Source: Bermanella sp049115935
Lineage (GTDB): Bacteria > Pseudomonadota > Gammaproteobacteria > Pseudomonadales > Oceanobacteraceae
DNA: 64,000 nucleotides
NCBI GenBank assembly: GCA_049115935.1
Contig: JAGDZK010000063.1
Span: forward strand, 1 to 64,000
Direction of reading: 5' to 3'
Shown: positions 36,100-43,920 of the stretch, one piece after another
How the letters are laid out: the number at the start of each line of letters is the position of its first letter
Position numbering within the stretch: the first letter of the stretch is position 1
Made by a program: the position numbers and the translations under genes
The notes under the pieces: generated by a model
What the model was told of the DNA's origin: nothing
The model's input: only the letters and a program-made list of their open reading frames with translations
Database searches by the model: none

Positions 36100-36708
36100 A
36101 TGCTTGTTATTGGTATAACCGGTGGCATAGGTAGCGGAAAAACGGCCGTTACTAATGAGTTTGCCAAATTAGGCATTGATGTTGTTGACGCCGACATTGC
36201 AGCGCGCACAGTGGTTGCTAAAGGCTCATTTGGTTTAGAGCAAATCAAACAGCACTTTGGTGAAAATATAGTACTGGAAGATGGCTCGTTAAACCGTGCA
36301 AAACTACGTGAGATTATCTTCAAAGATGCCGATGCTAAAAAGTGGCTTGAGCAACTAACTCATCCGCTTATTCGCCAAGAAATAATCAGCGGCTTACAAC
36401 ATAGTAAAAGCCCCTACACCATATTAGTATCGCCACTTTTAATTGAATCTGGTCAGAATGAACTGGTGAATCGAGTATTAGTGGTGGATGTGACAGTGGA
36501 ACTACAACTTCAACGCACATGTGAACGTGATAACAATCCTCCTGCACAAGTGGAGTCCATTATTGCTAGCCAGCTGGATCGCGATAAACGATTAAGCTTT
36601 GCAGATGATATTATTGTAAACAATCAAACCCTAGAACACTTGCAACAGCAAGTGGCTCAACTCAATCAGCAGTATTTAAGATTAAGTGAGAAACAGCATG
36701 AAAGTTAA
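36100..36708 (+). CDS. coaE: Dephospho-CoA kinase
   Basis: A 202-residue kinase with the P-loop GITGGIGSGKT at the N-terminus, DADIAARTVV (substrate region) and the HPLIR motif. It phosphorylates dephospho-CoA in the final step of coenzyme A synthesis. It begins on the base after the pilD stop and its end overlaps the next gene by 11 bases, an arrangement conserved in gammaproteobacteria. Confidence 0.96.
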   Translation: MLVIGITGGIGSGKTAVTNEFAKLGIDVVDADIAARTVVAKGSFGLEQIKQHFGENIVLEDGSLNRAKLREIIFKDADAKKWLEQLTHPLIRQEIISGLQHSKSPYTILVSPLLIESGQNELVNRVLVVDVTVELQLQRTCERDNNPPAQVESIIASQLDRDKRLSFADDIIVNNQTLEHLQQQVAQLNQQYLRLSEKQHES

Positions 36709-36898
36709 TTGCCCCACCTGCTCTAAAGAAGTGGAGTGGAATGAAGAATCTAAGTTTCGCCCATTTTGCTCGGATCGTTGTCGCTTAATAGACCTTGGCC
36801 AGTGGGCCAATGAAGAACATGCTATTCCAGGAAAATCAGCTGAAGAAGAGTTAATGAGTGAACAATTAAAAGACATTGATAAAGATTTCTTTCATTAA
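36698..36898 (+). CDS. yacG: DNA gyrase inhibitor YacG
   Basis: A 66-residue zinc-ribbon protein: CPTC near the N-terminus, then FCSDRC, forming a four-Cys zinc site, then RLIDLGQWANEEHAIPG, which matches the YacG family. YacG binds GyrB and inhibits gyrase in E. coli. The start at 36698 (MKVNCPTC) is preferred over an in-frame ATG at 36686. Overlaps the end of coaE. Confidence 0.93.
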   Translation: MKVNCPTCSKEVEWNEESKFRPFCSDRCRLIDLGQWANEEHAIPGKSAEEELMSEQLKDIDKDFFH

Positions 36899-36920
36899 TT
36901 TAATAGCTTGGCTGCATAAA

Positions 36921-36950
36921 AAAACCGACCTCGTGAGTCGGTTTTATTTT
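36921..36950. terminator. Bidirectional terminator after yacG
   Basis: AAAACCGAC / GTCGGTTTT stem (36921-36929 with 36937-36945) and a T-rich tail on the right, A-rich on the left. It can end the pilBCD-coaE-yacG transcript and may serve the convergent TonB2 operon. Confidence 0.88.
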
Positions 36951-37025
36951 AGCGCTAACGATAATTAGCATATATTAAGTGCTTACGGATATACCCCTGC
37001 ACTTTTTATTATTTTAATACACAGC

Positions 37026-38318
37026 TTAAGCACCACTTGCCATATAGTTACGACGCTTTTGCTCACCTTCGATATAACCTAGCCATTGTGACGCCGATTT
37101 TTCAATCTCAGAAAACGCTTTAGCTTGGCTAAACGTTGCTTTTGCTGCTTCTAGATCGTTAAGATTGAATTGAACTAAGCCTTTTAAAATTAACGCTTCA
37201 TTTTGCTTTTTAAAGTTTTCATCTTTTAACGCTTGATTCACGTTTTCAAGTGCTTGTTGCCACTCTTGGCGCTCAGTATGGATTTGCGCTAACTTGTAAA
37301 AATCTTTACCGGCTTGGGTTTCACCTGCTGCCTGAGTCATCACCTTTATGGCTTCATCGTATTCTTTGGCAATCATTAAGGCATCGCCTAGTAAAGAAAG
37401 GTTTTTACCATTTTGCTCAACCGTACCTGATTTAATGCCTTTAATTAAAACCTGAGCGGCTTTATATGGAACCTCTTGAGACAACATGGCTTGAGCAAAA
37501 CTGACGATGTGAGTTTCTTTTTCAAGTAAATCTTGCTCGTACGCTGTTTCAATCACTGACAATTCTTTTTCAGGCTTGCCCAGCTCGTTATAAACAGCGC
37601 CCAATTGAATCCAGTATTGTGGTTTTGGGTATAAGGTAATCAAATCTTTTAAGGTGCGCTCCATGGCATTAAAATCTTTGTTTTGATAATACACAGCACG
37701 CTCAACCAACAACCAACTCTCACGGGGCTGCTTACCTTGCTGTTGCACAATAGCAATGGCTTTTTTAACATCTGGTAAGGCTTGGTTGTAATTTTCTAAC
37801 TGATAGTTCATTTGCGCACGTAAAATGTACGCCTCAGGTCCTGGTTTTTTTACTACCTCAAACCATTTATTTAGCGCAGAAATAGACTTTTTATAATCCT
37901 CTTGGATTAAATAAAGTTTAGCAACACTATATAAAGTTGTTTGCTCTAAACTTTCGGGCAAGTTTTTAGTAGCAAGTACCTGATTATAAGCATTCACTGC
38001 CTGTGCATAGTTTTCACGATTAAATTCAACATAAGCAACCATGTTCCATGTCATGGCCGTTTCATATGAATTACGACGAATTTTTTGAATGGTTTTCACA
38101 TACTCTAGTGCTTCATCGTATTTTTTCTCATCAGAGAGCTTACGAACATTATCTAATTTTTTATAAATCGCTGGGCGCATGGTTTGAGCACGTTTCACAC
38201 GACGAGGCTTCTTTTCTTCTTCAGCTGCATAGCTTTTTGATACCGAAATAGGTGTAACAGATGTCACACCAAATGTCAGTGATGCAAGCAACAATACTGA
38301 AACCATAGAATGCTTCAT
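37026..38318 (-). CDS. Secreted TPR protein of the TonB2 operon
   Basis: A protein of about 430 residues with a signal peptide (MVSVLLLASLTFGVTSVT), a basic stretch (KKPRRVKRAQTMRP) and then about nine tetratricopeptide-like helical repeats (for example YDEALEYVKTIQKI, YAQAVNAYNQVLA, YDEAIKVMTQAAG). It is the last gene of the DUF3450-ttpC-exbB-exbD-tonB cluster, where a periplasmic TPR protein is a usual partner; it probably scaffolds or links TonB to receptors. The ATG at 38318 follows GAGGTAGAAATT; the longer frame would overlap tonB. Confidence 0.85.
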   Translation of the reverse strand: MKHSMVSVLLLASLTFGVTSVTPISVSKSYAAEEEKKPRRVKRAQTMRPAIYKKLDNVRKLSDEKKYDEALEYVKTIQKIRRNSYETAMTWNMVAYVEFNRENYAQAVNAYNQVLATKNLPESLEQTTLYSVAKLYLIQEDYKKSISALNKWFEVVKKPGPEAYILRAQMNYQLENYNQALPDVKKAIAIVQQQGKQPRESWLLVERAVYYQNKDFNAMERTLKDLITLYPKPQYWIQLGAVYNELGKPEKELSVIETAYEQDLLEKETHIVSFAQAMLSQEVPYKAAQVLIKGIKSGTVEQNGKNLSLLGDALMIAKEYDEAIKVMTQAAGETQAGKDFYKLAQIHTERQEWQQALENVNQALKDENFKKQNEALILKGLVQFNLNDLEAAKATFSQAKAFSEIEKSASQWLGYIEGEQKRRNYMASGA

Positions 38319-38328
38319 AATTTCTACC

Positions 38329-38952
38329 TCACTTACTGCTTTTATCAAGTTCAAAGCGAATAATATTACGAATACCCTTCACTTCAACGGCTTCGCCATT
38401 TTCAATTTTTGGCTTATATTTGAATTTTTTAGCCGCACTAATCGCTGCACGATTAAAAATATTTGGTGGGTCCGCTTCAATCACTTTCGGGTCAACCACT
38501 GTGCCTAATTTACTCACTGTAAATTCAAGTACCACATAACCTTCAATGCCTTTTTGTGCTGCACGACGAGGATACTGCGGTGCCACTTTAACAATCGGTA
38601 AATATTCACCATCACCACCGCTGCCAGCAAGACCTGCATCAACACTTAAGTCAGCGCCTAAATCTAATCCACCAATATCCATATCACTTGAGCTTCGGTC
38701 GAATTCAGGTTTAGACATTTCTGGTTTTTCAGGCTCCTGTGGAGGAGCCGGTGGTTTTTTAGGTTGACGACTTTTGGTGTGAATTTCGTCATCTTGTTGA
38801 ACATGAACAAACTCAACTAACTTGCCAAAATCGTTTTCTTCGATTACAGATCCACCTGATGAAATCAAACCCTGCATCATAAGTGCGACACAAAATGTCA
38901 CACCTGCTGCAACAGCCATGGCTAATCCAAATCGAGGGGCTGCATTCAACAT
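38329..38952 (-). CDS. tonB: TonB family energy transducer
   Basis: A protein of about 207 residues: one N-terminal membrane helix (FGLAMAVAAGVTFCVALMM), a Pro/Lys-rich periplasmic spacer (RQPKKPPAPPQEPEKPEM), and a C-terminal TonB domain (LPIVKVAPQYPRRAAQKGIEGYVVLEFTV with a FKYKPKIENGEAV segment). Like TonB2 proteins it is shorter than E. coli TonB. It contacts the TonB boxes of outer-membrane receptors. Start at 38952, one base after the exbD stop; an upstream start would overlap exbD. Confidence 0.93.
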   Translation of the reverse strand: MLNAAPRFGLAMAVAAGVTFCVALMMQGLISSGGSVIEENDFGKLVEFVHVQQDDEIHTKSRQPKKPPAPPQEPEKPEMSKPEFDRSSSDMDIGGLDLGADLSVDAGLAGSGGDGEYLPIVKVAPQYPRRAAQKGIEGYVVLEFTVSKLGTVVDPKVIEADPPNIFNRAAISAAKKFKYKPKIENGEAVEVKGIRNIIRFELDKSSK

Positions 38953-38953
38953 G

Positions 38954-39364
38954 TTATGGGGACTCCGTTGCCAGTGAAACATCGTACACACCCGCCGCTC
39001 TAGCTGCGTCCATAACCGCTACTAAGGTTTTAGTTCTGGCTTCTTCGTCAGCTTGTACAACCACGGTTCCTTGTGGATTTTCAGCATGTAAACGTTCAAT
39101 GTTTGCACGCACCTGGCTCTCTTGAACTTGGCGCTTGTTAATCCAAATCTCACCACCCTCATTAATGGCAATTAAAATATTGGCTCGTGGTTTTGCCGCT
39201 GATGTACTCGCGTCAGGTCGGTTAACTTCAATGCCAGACTCTTTAACAAACGATGCCGTTACAATAAAGAAGATCAACATGATAAATACAACGTCCAACA
39301 TTGGCGTAATATCAATCTCACCTTCTTCTGCTTCTGGCGTCAGATTTTGAAATCCGCGTCTCAT
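38954..39364 (-). CDS. exbD: ExbD-type biopolymer transporter
   Basis: A 136-residue ExbD: the short cytoplasmic start (EAEEGEIDITPMLDVVFI) with the essential membrane Asp in MLDVVFIMLIFFIVTASF, then a periplasmic domain. It couples the proton gradient to TonB movement with ExbB. It lies between exbB (30 bases) and tonB (1 base). Confidence 0.95.
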   Translation of the reverse strand: MRRGFQNLTPEAEEGEIDITPMLDVVFIMLIFFIVTASFVKESGIEVNRPDASTSAAKPRANILIAINEGGEIWINKRQVQESQVRANIERLHAENPQGTVVVQADEEARTKTLVAVMDAARAAGVYDVSLATESP

Positions 39365-39394
39365 AATGTATTCCTCAAAACCATCACTAAATGA

Positions 39395-39916
39395 TTAGTG
39401 ATCAAATGTTAATTTATCTTCAATGTGTGACTTTTGACGTTTTGTATAACGCTGTATTAACGATTGAGCAAACAATCCAGTTAACGCACCCACCATGCCT
39501 GCCATCGTTGGAATCGTGGCTTTTGATATGCCTGAAGCCATCGCCCTTGGGCTGCCATTACCAATAAATGCCATCACATCAAAAACTTCAATCATGCCTG
39601 TTACCGTACCTAGCAAACCAAATAACGGACAAAGACCCACTAGCATCTTGATCGTGCGTGTATTGGTTTCTAATCCCATTTCTACATTTGCCACCAAATC
39701 CAAACGGATTTGGTGTGCATGCCAACTGGTTCTTTCTTTGCGTGATTCCCATTCGGCAATCGCTTTAGACACCAGCTCTTTATGGCTCATAGAAAAGTAG
39801 GCAACGCGCTCTAAAATAAACAACCAAAGTAAAAATATTAAACCTAAGATGGCTAAGACAACGTCACCGCCACGCTCTGTAAATAAATATACTTGTTCGT
39901 ACGCGTCATAAAACAT
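39395..39916 (-). CDS. exbB: ExbB-type proton channel subunit (small)
   Basis: A 173-residue MotA/TolQ/ExbB protein with three membrane helices and the conserved GLLGTVTGMIEVFD and MAGMVGALTGLFAQ segments lining the channel. It is the short ExbB2 form of the TonB2 system, distinct from the longer paralogue encoded just upstream. Confidence 0.94.
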   Translation of the reverse strand: MFYDAYEQVYLFTERGGDVVLAILGLIFLLWLFILERVAYFSMSHKELVSKAIAEWESRKERTSWHAHQIRLDLVANVEMGLETNTRTIKMLVGLCPLFGLLGTVTGMIEVFDVMAFIGNGSPRAMASGISKATIPTMAGMVGALTGLFAQSLIQRYTKRQKSHIEDKLTFDH

Positions 39917-39919
39917 AAT

Positions 39920-41302
39920 TTAAGCCGCCTTTGCTTGATATTCTTCTTCTGCTTTACGGGCCAAAATACCTGTCGCTCGCTCTTGCAAAATTTGGATCAA
40001 CTCACGGCTCTTATTGTTTGTCATGGTATGTAAGAACACACATGGAATCGCTGCAACAAGACCTAATACCGTGGTTACCAATGCTTGTGAAATACCGCCA
40101 GCCATCAATTTAGGGTCGCCTGTTCCAAACAAAGACATGGTTTCAAATACATCAATCATGCCGGTAACCGTACCAAGTAGGCCAAGTAAAGGCGCAACCA
40201 CAGAAATAATTTTGATCCAGTTAATGCCTTTACTTAAACGTGGAATTTCATTCGAAATGGCTTCACCTAAATGCAGCTCTAGGGTTTCTGTATCAGCGCG
40301 GCTATTTGCTTGGTAAGCCGCCATTACACGACCAAGGGCGTTATTATCAGACGGGGTATCACTTTCCATTTGTTGTTTAATGCGTTTAGATTCAGCGGTT
40401 AGCCATGTCATACGAATCAATGACAGCATCACACCAATAATAGCGAGCGCTAAAATAATGTAACCCACCACACCACCTTGCTGAATACGCTCAGTTAAGC
40501 CGGCTGTTTGTCCCATGATTTTAAGCAACTGTCCACGACTTGGATCAATCCAAAAACCGGTCATTTCAGTTGTTGCATTTTCAAGCTCAGATGCAGGGCC
40601 GTTATAGCGAGAACCAGGTTGAACTTCTAACTCAACTAATTTTTTAGCTTCAAGATCCCAAACTAGGTAATTACCTTCTGCTACCACATTAAAACCACCG
40701 ACACGGGTCACGGTTTTAGCAACCGTCTCACCGCTTGGTAAAACAACGGATGCTTGGTATTTTGCAATATCACCTGTTAGTGTCATTTCACGCTGCATCT
40801 CAAACCAAAGTTGTTCAAGGTTATCGATACTTGGAAGCTCAGAAGAAGAGCCGGCTAATTTAATTAAATTAGTTAAGAAAACTTCACGGCCTTCAACTTG
40901 AGAGCTGATTACAGATCCTTCAAATACGCCCTGTGTATCACCAGCAACCTGCTGCAATACACCAAACATTTCTTTAAGGGAACCTAAACGTTCATTCAAG
41001 CGCTCTTGGGCCACATTAATTTTTTCTTCGTTTTGTGCAAAACGTTTCTCTTTTTCAGCGCTTTCATTTTCTAAACGGGTACGCTCTTGTTTTTCAGTCT
41101 TTAATAGGTTTTCTTGATCATACTTAGCGATATTAAAACGCTTCATACGGGAATTAAATTCAGCGTTATCACGTGCCTGACCTTCCTTCACTAACGTCAG
41201 CAGCGCGTCCATATCCAAACCTGTTTTTGCATCATTTGCATGAACAGGCATCATCAAAGAAACCGCAACCGCACCGATTGCAAATAGATTACGTAGTTTC
41301 AT
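39920..41302 (-). CDS. TtpC-like MotA/TolQ/ExbB protein with large periplasmic domain
   Basis: A 460-residue protein: signal/anchor segment (LFAIGAVAVSLMMPVHA), a long coiled-coil periplasmic domain (about 30-270), then the ExbB-like channel region with helices and GLLGTVTGMIDVFETMS, and LGLVAAIPCVFLHT. This is the architecture of TtpC, the extra component required by the TonB2 system of Vibrio. It overlaps the preceding DUF3450 gene by one base and ends 4 bases before exbB. Confidence 0.9.
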   Translation of the reverse strand: MKLRNLFAIGAVAVSLMMPVHANDAKTGLDMDALLTLVKEGQARDNAEFNSRMKRFNIAKYDQENLLKTEKQERTRLENESAEKEKRFAQNEEKINVAQERLNERLGSLKEMFGVLQQVAGDTQGVFEGSVISSQVEGREVFLTNLIKLAGSSSELPSIDNLEQLWFEMQREMTLTGDIAKYQASVVLPSGETVAKTVTRVGGFNVVAEGNYLVWDLEAKKLVELEVQPGSRYNGPASELENATTEMTGFWIDPSRGQLLKIMGQTAGLTERIQQGGVVGYIILALAIIGVMLSLIRMTWLTAESKRIKQQMESDTPSDNNALGRVMAAYQANSRADTETLELHLGEAISNEIPRLSKGINWIKIISVVAPLLGLLGTVTGMIDVFETMSLFGTGDPKLMAGGISQALVTTVLGLVAAIPCVFLHTMTNNKSRELIQILQERATGILARKAEEEYQAKAA

Positions 41303-42087
41303 TATTTCGCCTCCGCAGTGACAACAACAGGGGCAGCAACCGGCACTTTAATTAACTGAGGTGCTGCTTGTTCACGGGCAATACGAATACCCATCATGAT
41401 TTTACTTTTGTATGAAGAATCTAATGCTTCAAATTGGCTGGTTTTAGCATTCCAAACACCTAGATTTTGACCGTCAAGGGTTTGGTAAGCTAGTGAGATG
41501 CGACCAGTACGTAGAAAATCCACTTCGCGAGAGGTGCCATCAATGACAACATCACCGCGGTAAGACTCAATGGTACGGCCATAGTCAATTTCAGTTTGAT
41601 AGGCTTCCATCACTTTACGATATTTTTCGGCAACCGTTACATCAGAACGACCCATCATATCTTTGATTTTTTCAACACGTTTAGTGCGCTGCTCGATTAA
41701 AAAAGGAATATCCGCTTTTACAAATTGATCAATCGCATCAATCATACGTAACATGAGAGGTGTAATTTGACGTTCTATTAAAGTTACTTGGCGAATGCTT
41801 TCATCAATTTTAACTAATTCTGATTCTTGATTTAAAAGCTGCTTGTTTAACTGCTCAATATAAACATTTAAACCTTCAACTTCTTTTACAACACTGCGGT
41901 ATTCGCGCTCCATTGAACGAGTGTCACCGTCAATGTTATCGATTTTAACTTGGGCTTGTTGTGCCTTACCAACACGATCTACGCCTTTATTAATGGCTTG
42001 ATCCATATCGGCGGCTTGTGCATGCATTACGCTTACCGAGAGGAAAGCGCTTGCTAATAAGCAGCTGGCTTTATTGTGAAACGGCAT
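41302..42087 (-). CDS. DUF3450 family periplasmic protein, first gene of TonB2 operon
   Basis: A 261-residue secreted protein. After the signal peptide (about 25 residues, ending AQA) comes a long coiled coil (about 45-105, EREYRSVVKEVEGLNVYIEQ-type), a middle helical part, then a small beta-rich end (RTGRISLAYQTLDGQNLGVW). DUF3450 proteins are encoded at the head of TonB2/TtpC operons in many marine gammaproteobacteria; the function is unknown, but partnership with the coiled-coil domain of TtpC is plausible. A PhoB-box-like site lies 80 bp upstream. Confidence 0.88.
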   Translation of the reverse strand: MPFHNKASCLLASAFLSVSVMHAQAADMDQAINKGVDRVGKAQQAQVKIDNIDGDTRSMEREYRSVVKEVEGLNVYIEQLNKQLLNQESELVKIDESIRQVTLIERQITPLMLRMIDAIDQFVKADIPFLIEQRTKRVEKIKDMMGRSDVTVAEKYRKVMEAYQTEIDYGRTIESYRGDVVIDGTSREVDFLRTGRISLAYQTLDGQNLGVWNAKTSQFEALDSSYKSKIMMGIRIAREQAAPQLIKVPVAAPVVVTAEAK

Positions 42088-42166
42088 ACAATATTTCCTG
42101 TTATTTATTAACGCTCTTTAATGAGAGCTAGAGTAATGATTGACAGGAAGGAAGATACGCCGCTTT

Positions 42167-42189
42167 TGTGACAGCGATATTACATGACA
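42167..42189 (-). promoter_or_regulatory. PhoB-box-like element, TonB2 operon
   Basis: TGTGACAGC, four variable bases, TTACATGACA (plus-strand reading). In the gene direction it contains ATGTAAT-N4-CTGTCAC, a Pho-box-like pair of half-sites at 11-bp spacing. The same element, with 19 or more of 23 bases identical, lies at 46900-46922 in front of the TonB-dependent receptor. Confidence 0.6.
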
Positions 42190-42286
42190 GTCTGGTTTCA
42201 AAGAATTTTCAGTTTTGTGTATGGGATATTACAGGGTGTCACATAAGTGAAATATTTAGATTTATAATCAGTAAATAGCAGGCAAA

Positions 42287-42315
42287 AAAAACGGCACCCT
42301 TAGGTGCCGTTTTTC
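42287..42315 (-). terminator. Rho-independent terminator of the beta-helix lipoprotein gene
   Basis: AAAACGGCACC / GGTGCCGTTTT stem with a four-base loop; on the minus strand it is followed by a T-run (the A-run at 42284-42291). It lies 14 bases past the stop at 42329. Confidence 0.9.
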
Positions 42316-42328
42316 ATATTTTTAGATA

Positions 42329-43759
42329 TTAACGGTCCAATGAACCATCAATGATCCAACCTGCATACCAAGCTGTAGCAGCTGCTTGGCCTGGTGCAAC
42401 TGCACCTACATAAGTAGTGGTATCGAACACGAAGTTTGATCCATTATCCGTTGCAACAGGAGTAGTAGAAGCAACTGTACCATTGCTAGTTAATGCAAAG
42501 GCAGTATCAAACGCAATATCAGCTTCAACTAGGTTAACATTTGTATCAGGATTTTCTTTTTTGAAAGTAGAGCCACAATCTGATGCCACAATGTTTGTTA
42601 GGTTAACTACTGATGGTATTTTTGCGCTTGCATCATCGTTTTTAGTCTCACCATCTTCAAGATAAGAATCGCCATCGTGATCAGAGTAATCGATGCGAAC
42701 ACATTGATCAGTGAAACCAGCCACTACCGTGTTGTAGATGTTAGCCGTTACAGAACCACGTAGACGCATGCCTGGCTCTTCTTTATCTACAACATTGTTA
42801 ATTTTACTACCTAGAATAGTAACGTTAGCAATTGTTGCCGCAGTTTGAGGAACGTAGTCTTCGTCAGAAGAGTTAGCTTCGATTGCGCGAGGGTCGTTAG
42901 AACCGTATGGGCCAGTGCGAGCATCATCTTGGTCCTTCATGATGATTACATGCTGAATGTTACCTTGGTAACCTTCATCGAAATCGATATCGTCATCATC
43001 ATTATTAGTAAGAACAGCGTGAGTCACGTTTACAGTACCGCCGAACCATTCGATACCATCATCTAGGTTACCGTGTACTTGCACGTAATCAACAGTGGTA
43101 CCGTGACCAACACCTTGAAGAGTTAAGCCATTAAGTTCATTATTAGGGCCAGCAACTTTACCCGCTTCAGCAATACGTACGTATTTGATGATGCCGCTAT
43201 TATCAGCCTTATCTGCACCGCCATAGTTACCTACAAAGTCACCACCTTCACCAGCAACGTTACAAACCACTGCACCACAAACGCCTGTGTCACCAGCGCC
43301 GTATTGTGGAGCAAAACCTTGAATTACAACACCGCCCCATTCGCCAGTACCGTCATAACCAGCATCTGATGAAGCAAATGTAATTGGATTAGCTGCAGTA
43401 CCTTCTGCATCTAATTTAGAACCACGAGTTACAAGCAATACACCGTCATCATTTGCTTTAACTTCTACACCAGGTTCAATTGTAAGTGTTACGCCAGCGG
43501 CCTTAACGGCTGCAATCCCTGCTGCATCTTCAATCGTACCGTTACCTTCACCAACTTGGAAAACATCATCTAGTGTGTATTCAACACCGGTTTTTAAAGT
43601 GAAGTCTTCTTTAAGTACACCTTTAAGTACACATTCTGTTGCTGAGTCAGCACAAGGTGTAAAGGTATTATCAACCACATCATTTGAGTCGCTATCGCTG
43701 CCACAACCCACTAGAGTTGCACTTAGAATCGCTGTTGCCAATAGAGTTTGTTTTTTCAT
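42329..43759 (-). CDS. Beta-helix-like lipoprotein paired with TonB-dependent receptor
   Basis: A 476-residue lipoprotein: lipobox LVGC at residues 17-20, followed by a Ser/Asp linker. The body is rich in Gly/Asp/Asn and resembles right-handed beta-helix proteins, with repeating short strands (TLTIEPGVEVKAN, GGVVIQGFAP, NGLTLQGVGHGTTVDYVQVHGN, DGIEWFGGTVNVTHAVLTNN). A NNDDDDIDFDEG acidic turn could bind calcium. Such proteins occur next to large TonB-dependent receptors; activity unknown. It has a PhoB-box-like site 69 bp upstream and lies just downstream of the receptor gene on the same strand, but separated by a terminator. Confidence 0.8.
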   Translation of the reverse strand: MKKQTLLATAILSATLVGCGSDSDSNDVVDNTFTPCADSATECVLKGVLKEDFTLKTGVEYTLDDVFQVGEGNGTIEDAAGIAAVKAAGVTLTIEPGVEVKANDDGVLLVTRGSKLDAEGTAANPITFASSDAGYDGTGEWGGVVIQGFAPQYGAGDTGVCGAVVCNVAGEGGDFVGNYGGADKADNSGIIKYVRIAEAGKVAGPNNELNGLTLQGVGHGTTVDYVQVHGNLDDGIEWFGGTVNVTHAVLTNNDDDDIDFDEGYQGNIQHVIIMKDQDDARTGPYGSNDPRAIEANSSDEDYVPQTAATIANVTILGSKINNVVDKEEPGMRLRGSVTANIYNTVVAGFTDQCVRIDYSDHDGDSYLEDGETKNDDASAKIPSVVNLTNIVASDCGSTFKKENPDTNVNLVEADIAFDTAFALTSNGTVASTTPVATDNGSNFVFDTTTYVGAVAPGQAAATAWYAGWIIDGSLDR

Positions 43760-43827
43760 TATCAGTCCTCTGATTTAGTTTTAACAAATTTATTATGTTT
43801 CGGTGATAACTAACTTATCTTTGTTTT

Positions 43828-43845
43828 ATGACAGTTATATTAATC
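43828..43845 (-). promoter_or_regulatory. PhoB-box-like element, lipoprotein gene
   Basis: In the gene direction the site reads GATTAAT-ATAA-CTGTCAT: a perfect downstream half-site with an AT-rich four-base spacer and a degenerate upstream half. Located 69 bp before the lipoprotein start; weaker than the other two sites. Confidence 0.45.
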
Positions 43846-43870
43846 AATAAAAAATATATTTTATTTAAAC

Positions 43871-43897
43871 AAAAAAAAGCCAGCTTATAGCTGGCTT
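43871..43897 (-). terminator. Rho-independent terminator of the TonB-dependent receptor gene
   Basis: AAGCCAGC / GCTGGCTT stem around TTATA, with an eight-base A-run at 43871-43878 that is a T-run on the transcribed strand, 24 bases past the receptor stop. Confidence 0.9.
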
Positions 43898-43920
43898 AAT
43901 AATTAAACATTTATGATTTA